Shown here in pieces: positions 1-7,744 of a DNA stretch of 33,602 nucleotides. The notes beneath the pieces are model-generated. The model did no database searches. It was not told the origin of the DNA and saw nothing but the letters and a program-made list of their open reading frames with translations. The stretch lies in the NCBI GenBank assembly GCA_903872065.1, contig CAIQJJ010000772.1, positions 1 through 33,602 of the forward strand, in the 5' to 3' direction. This DNA is from an uncultured Anaerolineales bacterium (lineage in GTDB: Bacteria; Chloroflexota; Anaerolineae; Anaerolineales; UBA4823). The position numbers were made by a program, and so were the translations under genes. Every line of letters begins with the position of its first letter. The first letter of the stretch is position 1.

Positions 1-198
1 GCGCTAACCGCAATCCCCATTTTGACCAAAGCTATCCTGGAAAGCTGCCTGCGGCTGATTAATGTGGCGGACGACGACAGCCTGGCAGAGATTGCCCGCA
101 TGACCGAAGCCTACGCCCACAGCGACCTGCCAGGGGTGCGGGCAGTCGTCGCAAAAATCCAAAACCACTTGCTGATACGCCAACAGAGCGGGCTTTAA
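1..198 (+). CDS. C-terminal 65 residues of an unidentified protein (5' truncated)
   Basis: An open frame enters from the left edge in frame 1 and stops with TAA at 196-198. The visible tail is mostly helical and hydrophilic, ending in LIRQQSGL. It has no cysteines apart from one near the start and no membrane segment. The paired helices with alternating acidic and small residues faintly recall the C-terminal effector domain of GntR/FadR-type regulators, but no diagnostic motif is present, so I do not assign a function. A GC-rich hairpin lies a few bases after the stop, which supports this being a true gene end. Confidence 0.55.
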   Translation, partial: ALTAIPILTKAILESCLRLINVADDDSLAEIARMTEAYAHSDLPGVRAVVAKIQNHLLIRQQSGL

Positions 199-203
199 CA
201 GGC

Positions 204-236
204 GAGAGCCGGGTACGCCAGTCCCGGCTCTCTCTT
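204..236 (+). terminator. Hairpin terminator after the partial gene
   Basis: A perfect 10-bp inverted repeat (204-213 GAGAGCCGGG with 223-232 CCCGGCTCTC) and a 9-nt loop begin 5 nt after the stop codon. The following T-tract is weak (tctctt), so termination may be partly factor-dependent. Position and stem strength make it the likely end of the upstream transcript. Confidence 0.6.
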
Positions 237-295
237 AAGGAGGAGGAGAAGAGAAATCGCCCTTCGAGATTGATCATACCAGAGGGGGAAAAAGA

Positions 296-394
296 ATGCT
301 TGACGATTGCCCTACGATTGCCCTACGCGATCTATGCAAAGAGGCGCTCCGGATTTGCTCTGACAGAAAGAAAAGCGTCATCCATCCCAAATGA
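296..394 (+). CDS. Possible 32-codon small ORF with three cysteines
   Basis: ATG at 296 is preceded by a purine-rich GAGGGGG stretch about 6 nt upstream and reads 32 codons to TGA at 392-394. The peptide starts MLDDCPTIALRDLCKE and has cysteines at positions 5, 14 and 21. Its first third is encoded across a tandem 11-bp repeat (303-324), which may instead be a protein-binding site or chance duplication. No homology is recognised. The ORF lies alone in the gap between the partial gene and the Rrf2 regulator. I regard it as a candidate only. Confidence 0.2.
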   Translation: MLDDCPTIALRDLCKEALRICSDRKKSVIHPK

Positions 395-404
395 CCTCTG
401 TCAC

Positions 405-433
405 TTGTAAATTTGCCAAAGATACTCTAAAAT
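405..433 (+). promoter_or_regulatory. Sigma70-type promoter of the Rrf2 gene
   Basis: TTGTAA (405-410), a 17-nt spacer and TAAAAT (428-433) match the -35/-10 consensus well. They lie about 33 nt upstream of the chosen ATG. Rrf2-family regulators usually bind their own promoter, so the operator is likely here, but no clear palindrome was seen. Confidence 0.6.
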
Positions 434-466
434 AGCAACAATATCCTGATTACAATGGAGAGAGTT

Positions 467-871
467 ATGCAAATCACACGGCAAGCAGATTATGCGGTGA
501 GGGCGATGATTTACCTGGCCAAGCTTGGCCCCGATCAACGCGCTGCAACCAGCCAAATCGCGCAAGAAAAACAAATTCCGCCTTCCTTCCTGGCTAAGAT
601 CGTCTCCCAATTATCTGTGGCCGGTCTGTTGCAAACCTCGCGCGGCGCGCATGGGGGTGTCTCATTGGCAAAAGACCCAGAATCAATCAGCCTGCTGGAT
701 GTGGTAGAAGCTATTGATGGGCCGCTTCTGCTCAACGACTGCGTGGGCGATCATAACTCCTGTTCTTTCGGCAGTGAATGCCCCATCAAACCGATCTGGT
801 GCGAGGCGCAAACCGATCTGGTGAAACGCTTAAGAGGGACAAACTTTGCGCAGTTGATCCACACCGATTAA
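467..871 (+). CDS. Rrf2-family iron-sulfur transcriptional regulator
   Basis: The 134-residue protein begins [18 protein letters not shown], the standard Rrf2 N-terminus, followed by a winged helix-turn-helix (about residues 1-65, ending [11 protein letters not shown]). Cysteines at 92, 99 and 105, plus C112, fit the three-cysteine cluster-binding loop of IscR/NsrR/RsrR-type members. It is therefore likely an Fe-S sensing repressor rather than a cysteine-less CymR-type protein. ATG 467 is preferred over the in-frame ATG 455 because GGAGAGA sits at the right distance before 467 and homologues start there. The gene stands alone, with its own promoter and a terminator-like hairpin behind it. Which signal it senses (iron, NO, redox) cannot be told from sequence. 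Confidence 0.9.
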   Translation: MQITRQADYAVRAMIYLAKLGPDQRAATSQIAQEKQIPPSFLAKIVSQLSVAGLLQTSRGAHGGVSLAKDPESISLLDVVEAIDGPLLLNDCVGDHNSCSFGSECPIKPIWCEAQTDLVKRLRGTNFAQLIHTD

Positions 872-909
872 TGGGTCTGCGCTTTCCCTTCCCCTCTCCC
901 AAGAACCTT

Positions 910-944
910 TCCTCCTGACGTATAATCGCCGGGAGGATTTTTTT
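910..944 (+). terminator. Probable terminator of the Rrf2 gene
   Basis: TCCTCC (910-915) can pair with GGAGGA (932-937), directly followed by seven T residues (938-944). The 16-nt loop contains TATAAT (921-926), which could also be a -10 element for hutU, although no good -35 is spaced with it. Both readings are possible. Confidence 0.5.
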
Positions 945-971
945 AAATTGAGTTCACTTCAGGAGGTTGTT

Positions 972-2639
972 ATGACCAATACCCAAACCAGCGGAGCGCG
1001 CCTCGTTCGCGCCCCGCGCGGCGCTCAATTACACTGCAAATCGTGGCTCAGCGAGGCTGCCTATCGCATGATCCAGAACAATCTTGACCCCGAGGTGGCG
1101 GAAAAACCGGACAACCTGGTGGTCTATGGGGGGCGCGGCCAGGCGGCGCGCAGTTGGGAAGCCTTCGATGCGATCCTGGCCGCCCTGCAAGCCCTGGAGG
1201 ACGACGAAACCCTGCTGGTGCAGTCCGGCAAGCCCGTGGCCGTCTTTCGCACCCATGCAGACGCCCCACGGGTTCTGATTGCCAATTCCAACCTTGTTCC
1301 GCACTGGGCGACACAAGAGCATTTTGATGACCTGGCAGCGCGCGGCCTGATCATGTACGGACAGATGACCGCCGGTTCGTGGATTTATATTGGGACGCAG
1401 GGCATTTTGCAAGGCACGTATGAAACCCTGGGGGCGCTGGCGCGGCAGCGCGGCTGGGGATCGCTGAAGGGAAAGTTCGTCCTCTCCGCCGGGTTGGGAG
1501 GTATGGGCGGGGCGCAGCCTCTGGCCATCACCATGAATGAGGGCGTCGGCCTCCTGGTGGAGGTTGACCCTCAGCGCGCCGCCCGCCGGCGTCAGATCGG
1601 CTACGTAGACCTGGTGGTGAATGAACTGGAAGAGGCGATGACCCTGGTCGAGGAATTCAAATCCCGCCAGGAGGCGAAGTCGGTGGCGCTGGTGGGCAAC
1701 GCCGCAGACATCTACACCGAACTGGCGCGGCGCGGCGTCATCCCCGATGTGGTCACCGATCAGACGCCGGCGCATGACGCCAGCATGTACATTCCGAGTG
1801 GTTTGAACGTCGCCGAGGCGGAAGCGCTGCGCCAGAGCGATCCCGCAGAATACCAGCGTCGTTCGATGCGTTCAATGGCGCAGCATGTACAGGCCATGCT
1901 GGAATTTCAGCGCGGCGGTGCGGAAGTCTTTGACTACGGCAACAACCTGCGCCAGCGCGCCTTCGATTACGGCGTAAAAGACGCCTTCAACTTCCCCGGT
2001 TTCGTGCCGGCCTATATCCGCCCTCTGTTTTGCGAGGGCAAAGGGCCATTCCGCTGGGTGGCGCTCTCCGGCGAGGCAGAGGACATTTACCGCACCGATG
2101 AAGCGGTGATGGAACTTTTCCCCGAGGATGCCCATTTGCATCGCTGGTTGAAGATGGCGCGCGAAAAGGTGCCTTTCCAGGGTCTGCCGGCGCGCATCTG
2201 CTGGCTGGGCTACGGCGAACGCGCCCGCGCTGGTTTGAAATTCAACGAACTGGTCGCGCGCGGGATCGTCAAAGCGCCGATTGTGATCGGGCGAGATCAC
2301 CTGGACGCTGGATCAGTGGCTTCACCCAACCGCGAGACGGAAGGGATGCAAGATGGCACTGACGCGATCAGCGATTGGGCGATTCTAAACGCTCTGATCA
2401 ACGCTGTGGGAGGGGCCACCTGGGTCTCCTTCCATCATGGCGGCGGGGTTGGCATCGGCTACAGCCAGCATGCCGGCCAGGTGATCGTGGCCGACGGCAC
2501 GCTGGCCGCCGCCAAACGCCTTGAACGGGTGCTGACCACCGATCCTGGCATGGGCGTCGTCCGCCACGCCGACGCCGGCTATCCGCTCGCGGTCGAGGCC
2601 GCCCGGCGGCACGGCATCAAAATCCCCATGCTGAAATAG
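972..2639 (+). CDS. hutU: Urocanate hydratase (urocanase)
   Basis: This 555-residue protein matches urocanase along its full length. The enzyme converts urocanate to 4-imidazolone-5-propionate in histidine degradation, using tightly bound NAD+ as an electrophile. Visible signatures are [31 protein letters not shown] and [12 protein letters not shown] near the middle, then [13 protein letters not shown] with the conserved active-site region cysteine, and [14 protein letters not shown] 972 is chosen over an upstream in-frame TTG at 948 because a perfect AGGAGG lies at 961-966. No other hut gene is adjacent, so the pathway partners must be elsewhere. The family's usual length is about 550 residues, so the gene looks intact. 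Confidence 0.96.
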   Translation: MTNTQTSGARLVRAPRGAQLHCKSWLSEAAYRMIQNNLDPEVAEKPDNLVVYGGRGQAARSWEAFDAILAALQALEDDETLLVQSGKPVAVFRTHADAPRVLIANSNLVPHWATQEHFDDLAARGLIMYGQMTAGSWIYIGTQGILQGTYETLGALARQRGWGSLKGKFVLSAGLGGMGGAQPLAITMNEGVGLLVEVDPQRAARRRQIGYVDLVVNELEEAMTLVEEFKSRQEAKSVALVGNAADIYTELARRGVIPDVVTDQTPAHDASMYIPSGLNVAEAEALRQSDPAEYQRRSMRSMAQHVQAMLEFQRGGAEVFDYGNNLRQRAFDYGVKDAFNFPGFVPAYIRPLFCEGKGPFRWVALSGEAEDIYRTDEAVMELFPEDAHLHRWLKMAREKVPFQGLPARICWLGYGERARAGLKFNELVARGIVKAPIVIGRDHLDAGSVASPNRETEGMQDGTDAISDWAILNALINAVGGATWVSFHHGGGVGIGYSQHAGQVIVADGTLAAAKRLERVLTTDPGMGVVRHADAGYPLAVEAARRHGIKIPMLK

Positions 2640-2645
2640 ACCAAA

Positions 2646-2686
2646 AATAATATAATCTGGATTATAATAAACAGGATTATATTATT
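2646..2686. promoter_or_regulatory. AT-rich perfect palindrome with third half-site upstream of the ATPase
   Basis: AATAATATAATC (2646-2657) and GATTATATTATT (2675-2686) form a perfect 12-bp inverted repeat. A third partial copy, GATTATAAT, lies at 2660-2668. The block ends about 20 bp before the ATPase start and contains TATAAT-like -10 sequence. It looks like an operator/promoter rather than a terminator because the stems lack G+C and a T-tract. The binding protein is unknown. Confidence 0.5.
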
Positions 2687-2706
2687 TCTATCAGTAAGGC
2701 TGTAGC

Positions 2707-4146
2707 ATGTTCGTCGATCGAGAGCAAGAACTTAAATTTTTGAACGATCTATTAACCCGCAGCCATCCCGGCCCGGCGCAGTTAGTGCTATTGTACGGCC
2801 GGCGGCGCGTGGGCAAATCTGAACTGCTGCTCCACTGGGCAATGCAAAGCGGTCTCAAGTACACTTACTGGGAGGCGATCAAAGAGAGCGCGACAATGCA
2901 GCGCACTCACTTATTTGCTCGCCTGTTGGACATTCCCCCAAGCGGCGCGCCCAGCTTTCGCAGTTGGATAGACCTGTGGGAAGCCGCGGCTAAAGTGATG
3001 GGGAATGAGCAGCAGATCCTCATTTTTGACGAACTGCCTTATGCAGCCGACGCTGACCCTGCTTTTCTCTCAGCGTTGCAATATGCGTGGGATCAGTATT
3101 TTCAACGCTCGCGGGTCGTGATTGTGTTGTGCGGCTCCCACGTACGCACCATGCAAACCCTGCTTTCTATGCAGTCGCCGCTCTTCGGTCGCATGACCGC
3201 ACAGTGGCGGCTGCAACCCTTGCCTTTTTCCGCGCTGGCTGAGTTTTTTCCACGCTGGGGAGCTGATGAACGTGTCGCCGCCTATGCTATAGCAGGGGGG
3301 ATACCGGCTTATTTGAACTGGCTGGATCCAAAGCTGGATTTAGAGAACAATATTCGCAAAGTAATCCTGAATCCGGGCGGCATGTTTCTGGCAGAGCCAA
3401 ATTTCTTGCTGTATGATGAAGTTCGCGAACTCAACCACTACCTGGCCATCTTGAGAGCCATTGGAAGCGGGGCGCACACACTGGACGAGATCCGCACACA
3501 GTGTTTTCTTCCAACCACATCGGCTAATGCGTACCTGGCCACCCTTCAAGAATTGCACCTGGTCGAACGGAGGCTGCCGGTCACTGTGCATCCAAGCATG
3601 CGCGCCAAATCGCGCAGTGGACGTTATCATCTGAGCGATCCGTACTTCCGTTTCTATTTCCGTTTTTTGTCGCCCCATCTGGAAAGTCCACCCATAAAGC
3701 CCGATCAAATGCTGCTCGCCATCCGCGCCAACCTGCGTTCGTTCGTCGGCGCGACGGCCTTTGAGGAATTGTCACGACAATGGGTGCTGAAACAAGCTGA
3801 GAACGACCAATTGACCTTCCAACCCGAAGCCGTCGGCAGCCATTGGGAACGGGAGGCGCAAGTGGATGTCGTGGCGCTTAATTGGCAGACCCACGACATC
3901 TTACTTGGCGAGTGCAAATGGGGAACTGATCGCGTCGATCGTCAGGTAGTGCGCGAATTAATCGAAGATAAAACGCCCGTGGTGTTGAAAAACTTACCTG
4001 GAGAGGGCGCTGGATGGAAGGTGCAATACGTTTTATTTGGACGCAGTGGGTTCACGCCAGCGGCCAAAGCAGAAATGGACAAAGTTGCCGGCTTTCTGGT
4101 AGATTTGGACGCGCTGGACGCTCTTCTGGGTCGCAAAAACGCCTGA
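2707..4146 (+). CDS. Archaeal-type (DUF234) ATPase with nuclease-like C-terminal domain
   Basis: The 479-residue protein opens with a P-loop ATPase: Walker A GRRRVGKS at residues 31-38 and Walker B-like LIFDELPY near residue 110. A winged-helix region follows (RYHLSDPYFRFYFRFLSPH), the hallmark of DUF234 'archaeal ATPase' proteins. Near residues 386-404 the pattern QVDVVA...GECKW gives the D...E-x-K arrangement of a PD-(D/E)XK nuclease fold, typical of this family's C-terminus. Function is unknown in most hosts. The family is mobile and often patchily distributed, and some members are suspected of defence or addiction roles; that is inference here. It ends 7 bp from the convergent helicase gene. 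The start at ATG 2707 follows an AT-rich palindromic region, without a strong Shine-Dalgarno. Confidence 0.85.
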   Translation: MFVDREQELKFLNDLLTRSHPGPAQLVLLYGRRRVGKSELLLHWAMQSGLKYTYWEAIKESATMQRTHLFARLLDIPPSGAPSFRSWIDLWEAAAKVMGNEQQILIFDELPYAADADPAFLSALQYAWDQYFQRSRVVIVLCGSHVRTMQTLLSMQSPLFGRMTAQWRLQPLPFSALAEFFPRWGADERVAAYAIAGGIPAYLNWLDPKLDLENNIRKVILNPGGMFLAEPNFLLYDEVRELNHYLAILRAIGSGAHTLDEIRTQCFLPTTSANAYLATLQELHLVERRLPVTVHPSMRAKSRSGRYHLSDPYFRFYFRFLSPHLESPPIKPDQMLLAIRANLRSFVGATAFEELSRQWVLKQAENDQLTFQPEAVGSHWEREAQVDVVALNWQTHDILLGECKWGTDRVDRQVVRELIEDKTPVVLKNLPGEGAGWKVQYVLFGRSGFTPAAKAEMDKVAGFLVDLDALDALLGRKNA

Positions 4147-4169
4147 TTGAGCGTCAGGCGCGCTCAATC
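4140..4169. terminator. Overlapping alternative hairpins between convergent genes
   Basis: CGCCTGA (4140-4146) pairs with TCAGGCG (4154-4160), joining the two stop codons in one stem. Alternatively GATTGAGCG (4145-4153) pairs with CGCTCAATC (4161-4169), a 9-bp stem. The two share bases and exclude each other. Only 7 bp separate the convergent stop codons, so this probably serves as a compact bidirectional terminator, although neither side has a T-tract. Confidence 0.45.
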
Positions 4170-5947
4170 GTGAAGCTCTGTTTGCGAATGATGTATTTGC
4201 CAGTTTTGGCCAGCACCTGACCGACCAACTGTTCCGGCACATCCACCAGTGTATGTTTCTCAGCGATCTGAATCTTGCCGATGGTCGAACCGGGGATGTC
4301 AGCATGGTAGGCAATCGCCCCCACCACATCCGCCGGGCGGATGCCGTGTGATTTGCCCATGTTGAGTGTCAGGCGCACCATGCCCGGTTCATGCGAGATA
4401 TTGAAATCTGGGGCGCGTCCTTCCCCGCGATAGGGAGGGCGCATGCGTGGGCTGCCGGCGCGCGGCGCGTGGGGGGCATGCGCATCATGGCCCTCGCCAA
4501 ACTCGCGCCCGGTGTAGCGGGGATTGGGCGAACGCCGGCCAGCGCCGTGATCCTCGCCGCGGCCTTCGCGGTAGCCATCGCCGCGCTCATCGAAGCGGCG
4601 GCCTGCATAGCGGCGCGGCGCTTCCTCAACCACTTCCTGCACGTGGGCAATCGGGCGCTGCTTTTCTTCAGAACGGGCAATCTTCAGCGCCGCAGCGGCG
4701 ACCTCCAGGACATCGTTGCCCTGCGCCACGAGCGTCTCCACAATGGCGCGCTCCTGGCGACAGCGGCCGCGCTGCAGCCAGACGTTGAGCTGATTGACCA
4801 GTTGCGCTTCGCGGCGGGCGAGGATTTCCTCGGCGGTGGGCAGCTTCGCCATGGTCATTTTCTGGCGGGTGAAATATTCGATCTCGCGCAAGCGGCGGCG
4901 CTCAAAGGGCGTCGCCAGCGTAATGGCAATGCCGGTTCGGCCGGCGCGGCCGGTGCGCCCCACACGGTGAACGTAACCTTCGGCGTCATGCGGCAGATCG
5001 TAGTTAAAGACGTGCGTGATCCCCTCGATGTCCAGCCCGCGCGCCGCCACATCCGTCGCCACCAACACCTTAATATTCCCCTGGCGAAAACGGTTAAGCG
5101 TGTGTTCGCGCGCTTCCTGGCTGAGATCGCCATTGAGCGCCTCGGCCGGGAAGCCGCGCGTGGCCAGTTCGTTCGCCAGTTCGCCGGAAGCGGCGCGGGT
5201 GCGCACAAAGATCAAAGCCGAGGTAATTTCTTCCATCTCGAACAGGCGCGTCAGAGCGGCGGTCTTATCAGCCTGGTGAACGAGATAGCAGCGCTGCTCC
5301 AGTTCCGCAACCGTCACCTGTTCGCGCTGAATCGTGACCGACTGCGGCTGGCGCATATACTGGGCCGCCAGGTGGCGGATAGGCGTGGGCAGGGTGGCTG
5401 AGAACAAAGCCGTCTGGCGCTCGGTCGGGGTTGCCGCCAGGATCGCTTCGATATCCTCGATAAAGCCCATGCTGAGCATCTCATCCGCCTCATCCAACAC
5501 CAGGGTGCGAATGCTGCTCAGGTCCAGCAAACCGCGGTTGAGCAGGTCAAGCAAACGCCCCGGCGTGCCAACGACCACATCCACACCGCGTTTCAACTGC
5601 CAGATTTGCTGGCCGTAAGAAGAGCCGCCATAGATGGCGATACACTGCACATTGCCAAACTGGCCGAAAGCCGAAAAAGCCTCCGCCACCTGCAAGGCAA
5701 GTTCGCGGGTGGGGGCCATAATCAAGGCCTGAGGCGCACGGCGCGAGGGTTGTAAATTGTGAAGAATAGGGAGCGCAAAAGCGGCGGTTTTGCCAGTGCC
5801 GGTCTGGGCCTGCCCGATCACATCCAGCCCACTCATCATCAGAGGGATAATCCCCGTCTGGATCGGGGTCGGGTCCACATAGCCTAACGCGGCTACAGCC
5901 TGCACCAGTTCAGGGCGCAGGTTAAAAGAATCAAACTCAGTTGTCAT
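4154..5947 (-). CDS. deaD: DEAD-box ATP-dependent RNA helicase with DbpA-type RNA-binding domain
   Basis: The 597-residue protein carries all helicase motifs in order: Q-motif region DPTPIQ (25-30), Walker A AQTGTGKT (47-54), PTREL (79-83), TPGR (128-131), DEAD (152-155), SAT (183-185), then the second RecA domain ending HRVGRTGRAGR. A long Arg/Gly/Asp-rich linker (about 430-515) leads to a C-terminal DbpA-like RNA-binding domain (GMVRLTLNMGKSHGIRPADV onward). This layout is that of DeaD/CsdA helicases, which unwind structured RNA in ribosome assembly and cold adaptation. ATG at 5947 follows AGGAG about 5 nt upstream. The gene has an unusually structured 290-nt upstream region on the same strand. 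It converges on the DUF234 ATPase. Confidence 0.95.
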   Translation of the reverse strand: MTTEFDSFNLRPELVQAVAALGYVDPTPIQTGIIPLMMSGLDVIGQAQTGTGKTAAFALPILHNLQPSRRAPQALIMAPTRELALQVAEAFSAFGQFGNVQCIAIYGGSSYGQQIWQLKRGVDVVVGTPGRLLDLLNRGLLDLSSIRTLVLDEADEMLSMGFIEDIEAILAATPTERQTALFSATLPTPIRHLAAQYMRQPQSVTIQREQVTVAELEQRCYLVHQADKTAALTRLFEMEEITSALIFVRTRAASGELANELATRGFPAEALNGDLSQEAREHTLNRFRQGNIKVLVATDVAARGLDIEGITHVFNYDLPHDAEGYVHRVGRTGRAGRTGIAITLATPFERRRLREIEYFTRQKMTMAKLPTAEEILARREAQLVNQLNVWLQRGRCRQERAIVETLVAQGNDVLEVAAAALKIARSEEKQRPIAHVQEVVEEAPRRYAGRRFDERGDGYREGRGEDHGAGRRSPNPRYTGREFGEGHDAHAPHAPRAGSPRMRPPYRGEGRAPDFNISHEPGMVRLTLNMGKSHGIRPADVVGAIAYHADIPGSTIGKIQIAEKHTLVDVPEQLVGQVLAKTGKYIIRKQSFTIERA

Positions 5948-6066
5948 CGAAACTCCTGTTCATCCAATAAGTCCCTGTCCGGTGGATCGTACAAGCCCAA
6001 CCCGACCCAAACCAGGGGAAAATGGGACTTTGTGATGACTACAGTACAGAAGTTCTCGCTTGCACC

Positions 6067-6126
6067 GGCGCACCCTCGCGGGTACGCCGTCCCTGCCAGG
6101 GATGGGAAGAATATCCAAACCCATCC
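6067..6126 (-). promoter_or_regulatory. Structured leader of deaD with GNRA-loop hairpin
   Basis: On the minus strand, GGCGTACCC (6088-6080) pairs with GGGTGCGCC (6075-6067) across the tetraloop GCGA: nine pairs including one G-U, closed by a GNRA loop. Upstream in the same transcript, CCC ATCC and GGATGGG (6120-6126 with 6100-6106) form a 7-bp stem, and a small CCCTG/CAGGG hairpin lies between them. RNA helicase genes often have structured leaders that couple expression to cold or helicase activity; that role is inference here. Confidence 0.45.
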
Positions 6127-6138
6127 GCCATTTACAAC

Positions 6139-6163
6139 AAAAAAGCCCGACGCTACACCGGGC
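6139..6163 (-). terminator. Intrinsic terminator inside the deaD upstream region
   Basis: On the minus strand GCCCG (6163-6159) and CGGGC (6149-6145) flank a 9-nt loop and are followed by six T residues (6144-6139). It lies 192 nt upstream of the deaD ATG, pointing toward it. It would end a short RNA starting near 6235 or act as an attenuator of deaD. Confidence 0.65.
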
Positions 6164-6235
6164 AATCATTGAAAACGTCAAAACAATGTCCCAAGGCGAT
6201 ACGCTCCACACGGAGCGATTGCTCTATTCCAGAGC
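6139..6235 (-). ncRNA. Candidate ~97-nt small RNA or attenuated deaD leader
   Basis: A minus-strand extended -10 element TGGTATACT (TATACT at 6247-6242) predicts a start near 6235. The RNA would contain a GCTCT/AGAGC hairpin (6221-6235), a perfect CGCTCC/GGAGCG hairpin with a GTGT loop (6202-6217), and end at the terminator at 6139-6163. No ORF of note lies in it. Readthrough would continue into deaD. The unit matches no RNA family I recognise. Confidence 0.45.
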
Positions 6236-6281
6236 GGCGGGAGTATACCACAAAAATAGATTCGCGGGGGATTTTTTTGAT

Positions 6282-6289
6282 GATACAAT
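6282..6289 (+). promoter_or_regulatory. Extended -10 placing transcription start on the mpg start codon
   Basis: TGATACAAT contains TACAAT at 6284-6289 with a TG one base upstream. A start site seven bases further falls on the A of the ATG at 6297. No Shine-Dalgarno precedes that ATG, so the mRNA is predicted to be leaderless. Confidence 0.5.
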
Positions 6290-6296
6290 CCCTGTC

Positions 6297-6896
6297 ATGC
6301 TGCCGCGCTCGTTTTACGCCCAACCGACTCTCATGGTCGCCCGTCAACTGCTTGGGATGCGCCTGGCGCGCCTGGTCGAGACGCCCAACGGCGTTTTGTC
6401 CATCCACGGGATCATCACCGAAACGGAAGCCTATACCGGCAAGGATGACCTGGCCTGCCATGCCCGCGCCGGACGCACGCCGCGCACCCAGGTGATGTTT
6501 GGCCCGCCCGGCCATGCGTATGTCTATTTCACCTACGGGATGCACTGGTGCTTGAACTTCGTCACCGAAGAAGATGGGGTCGCCGGCGCGGCGCTGATCC
6601 GCGCCATCGAGCCGCTTGACAGCCAGGAATGGATCGCCGCGCGCCGCCCTGGCCGCCCACCCGCGGAATGGTGCAATGGGCCGGCCAAATTATGCCAGGC
6701 CCTGGCCATTGACGGCGCGCTCAACGCCCACGACTTATGCTCCGCCCAATCCAGGCTGTATGTCGAATCTGCGCCCCCAATCCCTGATTCCCGCGTGACG
6801 ATTGGCCCGCGTGTGGGTTTAAATAACACACCGGAGCCGTGGAAGTCCATTCCGTGGCGCTTTCGGGTGTCGCCGCCTGATCCATCCAACGGATAG
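6297..6896 (+). CDS. mpg: DNA-3-methyladenine glycosylase, AAG/MPG type
   Basis: The 199-residue protein matches the alkyladenine DNA glycosylase family, which removes 3-methyladenine, hypoxanthine and related lesions in base excision repair. Seen: LPRSFYAQPTLMVARQLLG at the N-terminus, TETEAY (41-46) with the catalytic glutamate, then YFTYGMHWCLNFV and the GPAKLCQAL motif. The long open frame upstream (from 6060) is not homologous and would run through hairpins. ATG 6297 gives the family's usual length of about 200 and the typical N-terminus. There is no ribosome-binding site; a -10 element ends 7 nt before the ATG, indicating a leaderless transcript. It is divergent from deaD and followed after 57 bp by fabI. 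Confidence 0.93.
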   Translation: MLPRSFYAQPTLMVARQLLGMRLARLVETPNGVLSIHGIITETEAYTGKDDLACHARAGRTPRTQVMFGPPGHAYVYFTYGMHWCLNFVTEEDGVAGAALIRAIEPLDSQEWIAARRPGRPPAEWCNGPAKLCQALAIDGALNAHDLCSAQSRLYVESAPPIPDSRVTIGPRVGLNNTPEPWKSIPWRFRVSPPDPSNG

Positions 6897-6953
6897 CCGT
6901 CCTATGGAGGAGCGCGGTGGGAACAGTTCAACACTATTTTCTCGGAGGAAACT

Positions 6954-7736
6954 ATGTCCCTTTTAGCTGGTAAAACGGCGCTGGTCTTCGGCGTAGCCAA
7001 TGATCGCTCAATTGCCTGGGGTATCACCAAGGCGTTTCACGAACAGGGCGCAACCATCGGGTTGAGCTATGCCGGAGAAGCGTTGGAAAAGCGCGTGCGG
7101 CCCCTGGCCGAATCCATCGGCGTAACCTTTGTCGAATCGTGCGATGTCGCCAAGGATGAAGACATTCAAGCAGTTGCCGCCAAGGCTGCTGCGACGTTTG
7201 GGCAGGTAGACATCCTGGTGCATTCGATCGGCTTTGCCAAGAAAGAAGAACTATCGGGCGCATATTACCGCACCAGCCGCGCCGGCTTTCACCTGGCCAT
7301 GGATATCAGCGTTTACTCATTCACCGCCCTGGCGCAGGCCTTTCAACCCATCTTGCGCCCCGGCGGCGCGCTGCTCACCCTGACCTATTACGGCTCCGAA
7401 AAGGTCGCCCCAAATTATAATGTCATGGGCGTCGCCAAAGCCGCGCTGGAAGCCTCCGTGCGCTACCTGGCCTACGATTTTGGCCCGCAAAACATTCGCG
7501 TCAACGCCATTTCGGCCGGCCCCATCCGCACCCTGGCCGCTATGGGCGTCACCGGATTCAAAGATATGTACAAGCACTTCACCGCCGTCGCCCCCTTGCA
7601 ACAAAACATCACGCCAGAAGATATTGGCGGCACGGCCGTCTACTTATGCTCTTCACTCTCCAGCAAAGTGACTGGCGAAGTGATCTACGTCGACTCAGGC
7701 TTCAGTATCGTTGGCATGCCTGAAAAAATGGAATAA
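6954..7736 (+). CDS. fabI: Enoyl-[acyl-carrier-protein] reductase (NADH)
   Basis: This 260-residue short-chain dehydrogenase carries the FabI-specific arrangement: an N-terminal VFGVANDRSIAWGI nucleotide-binding segment instead of the plain GxxxGxG, and the active-site Y145/Y146 region with Y155-x6-K162 (YNVMGVAK). FabI reduces trans-2-enoyl-ACP to acyl-ACP in the last step of each fatty-acid elongation cycle. ATG 6954 is preceded by GGAGGA at good distance. The C-terminus (EVIYVDSGFSIVGM) is intact and length is typical. The gene is co-oriented with mpg upstream and the bactofilin 8 bp downstream, likely in one transcript with the latter. Confidence 0.96.
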   Translation: MSLLAGKTALVFGVANDRSIAWGITKAFHEQGATIGLSYAGEALEKRVRPLAESIGVTFVESCDVAKDEDIQAVAAKAAATFGQVDILVHSIGFAKKEELSGAYYRTSRAGFHLAMDISVYSFTALAQAFQPILRPGGALLTLTYYGSEKVAPNYNVMGVAKAALEASVRYLAYDFGPQNIRVNAISAGPIRTLAAMGVTGFKDMYKHFTAVAPLQQNITPEDIGGTAVYLCSSLSSKVTGEVIYVDSGFSIVGMPEKME

Positions 7737-7744
7737 TCTCGTCT

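Noticed and set aside
4391-5401. 336-codon plus-strand frame opposite deaD
   Set aside because: It is the antisense shadow of the helicase gene; its product is Ala/Arg-rich with no family similarity, whereas deaD on the other strand has every helicase motif.
211-6093. Shared phrase GGGTACGCC near TCCC at 211-225 and 6080-6093
   Set aside because: The match is short and interrupted by one base; in GC-rich hairpins such similarity may be chance. Not enough to call a repeat family.
6060-6296. N-terminal extension of the mpg frame
   Set aside because: It crosses the hairpins and terminator of the opposite-strand leader, has no ribosome site and lacks homology; mpg proteins start at MLPRSFY.
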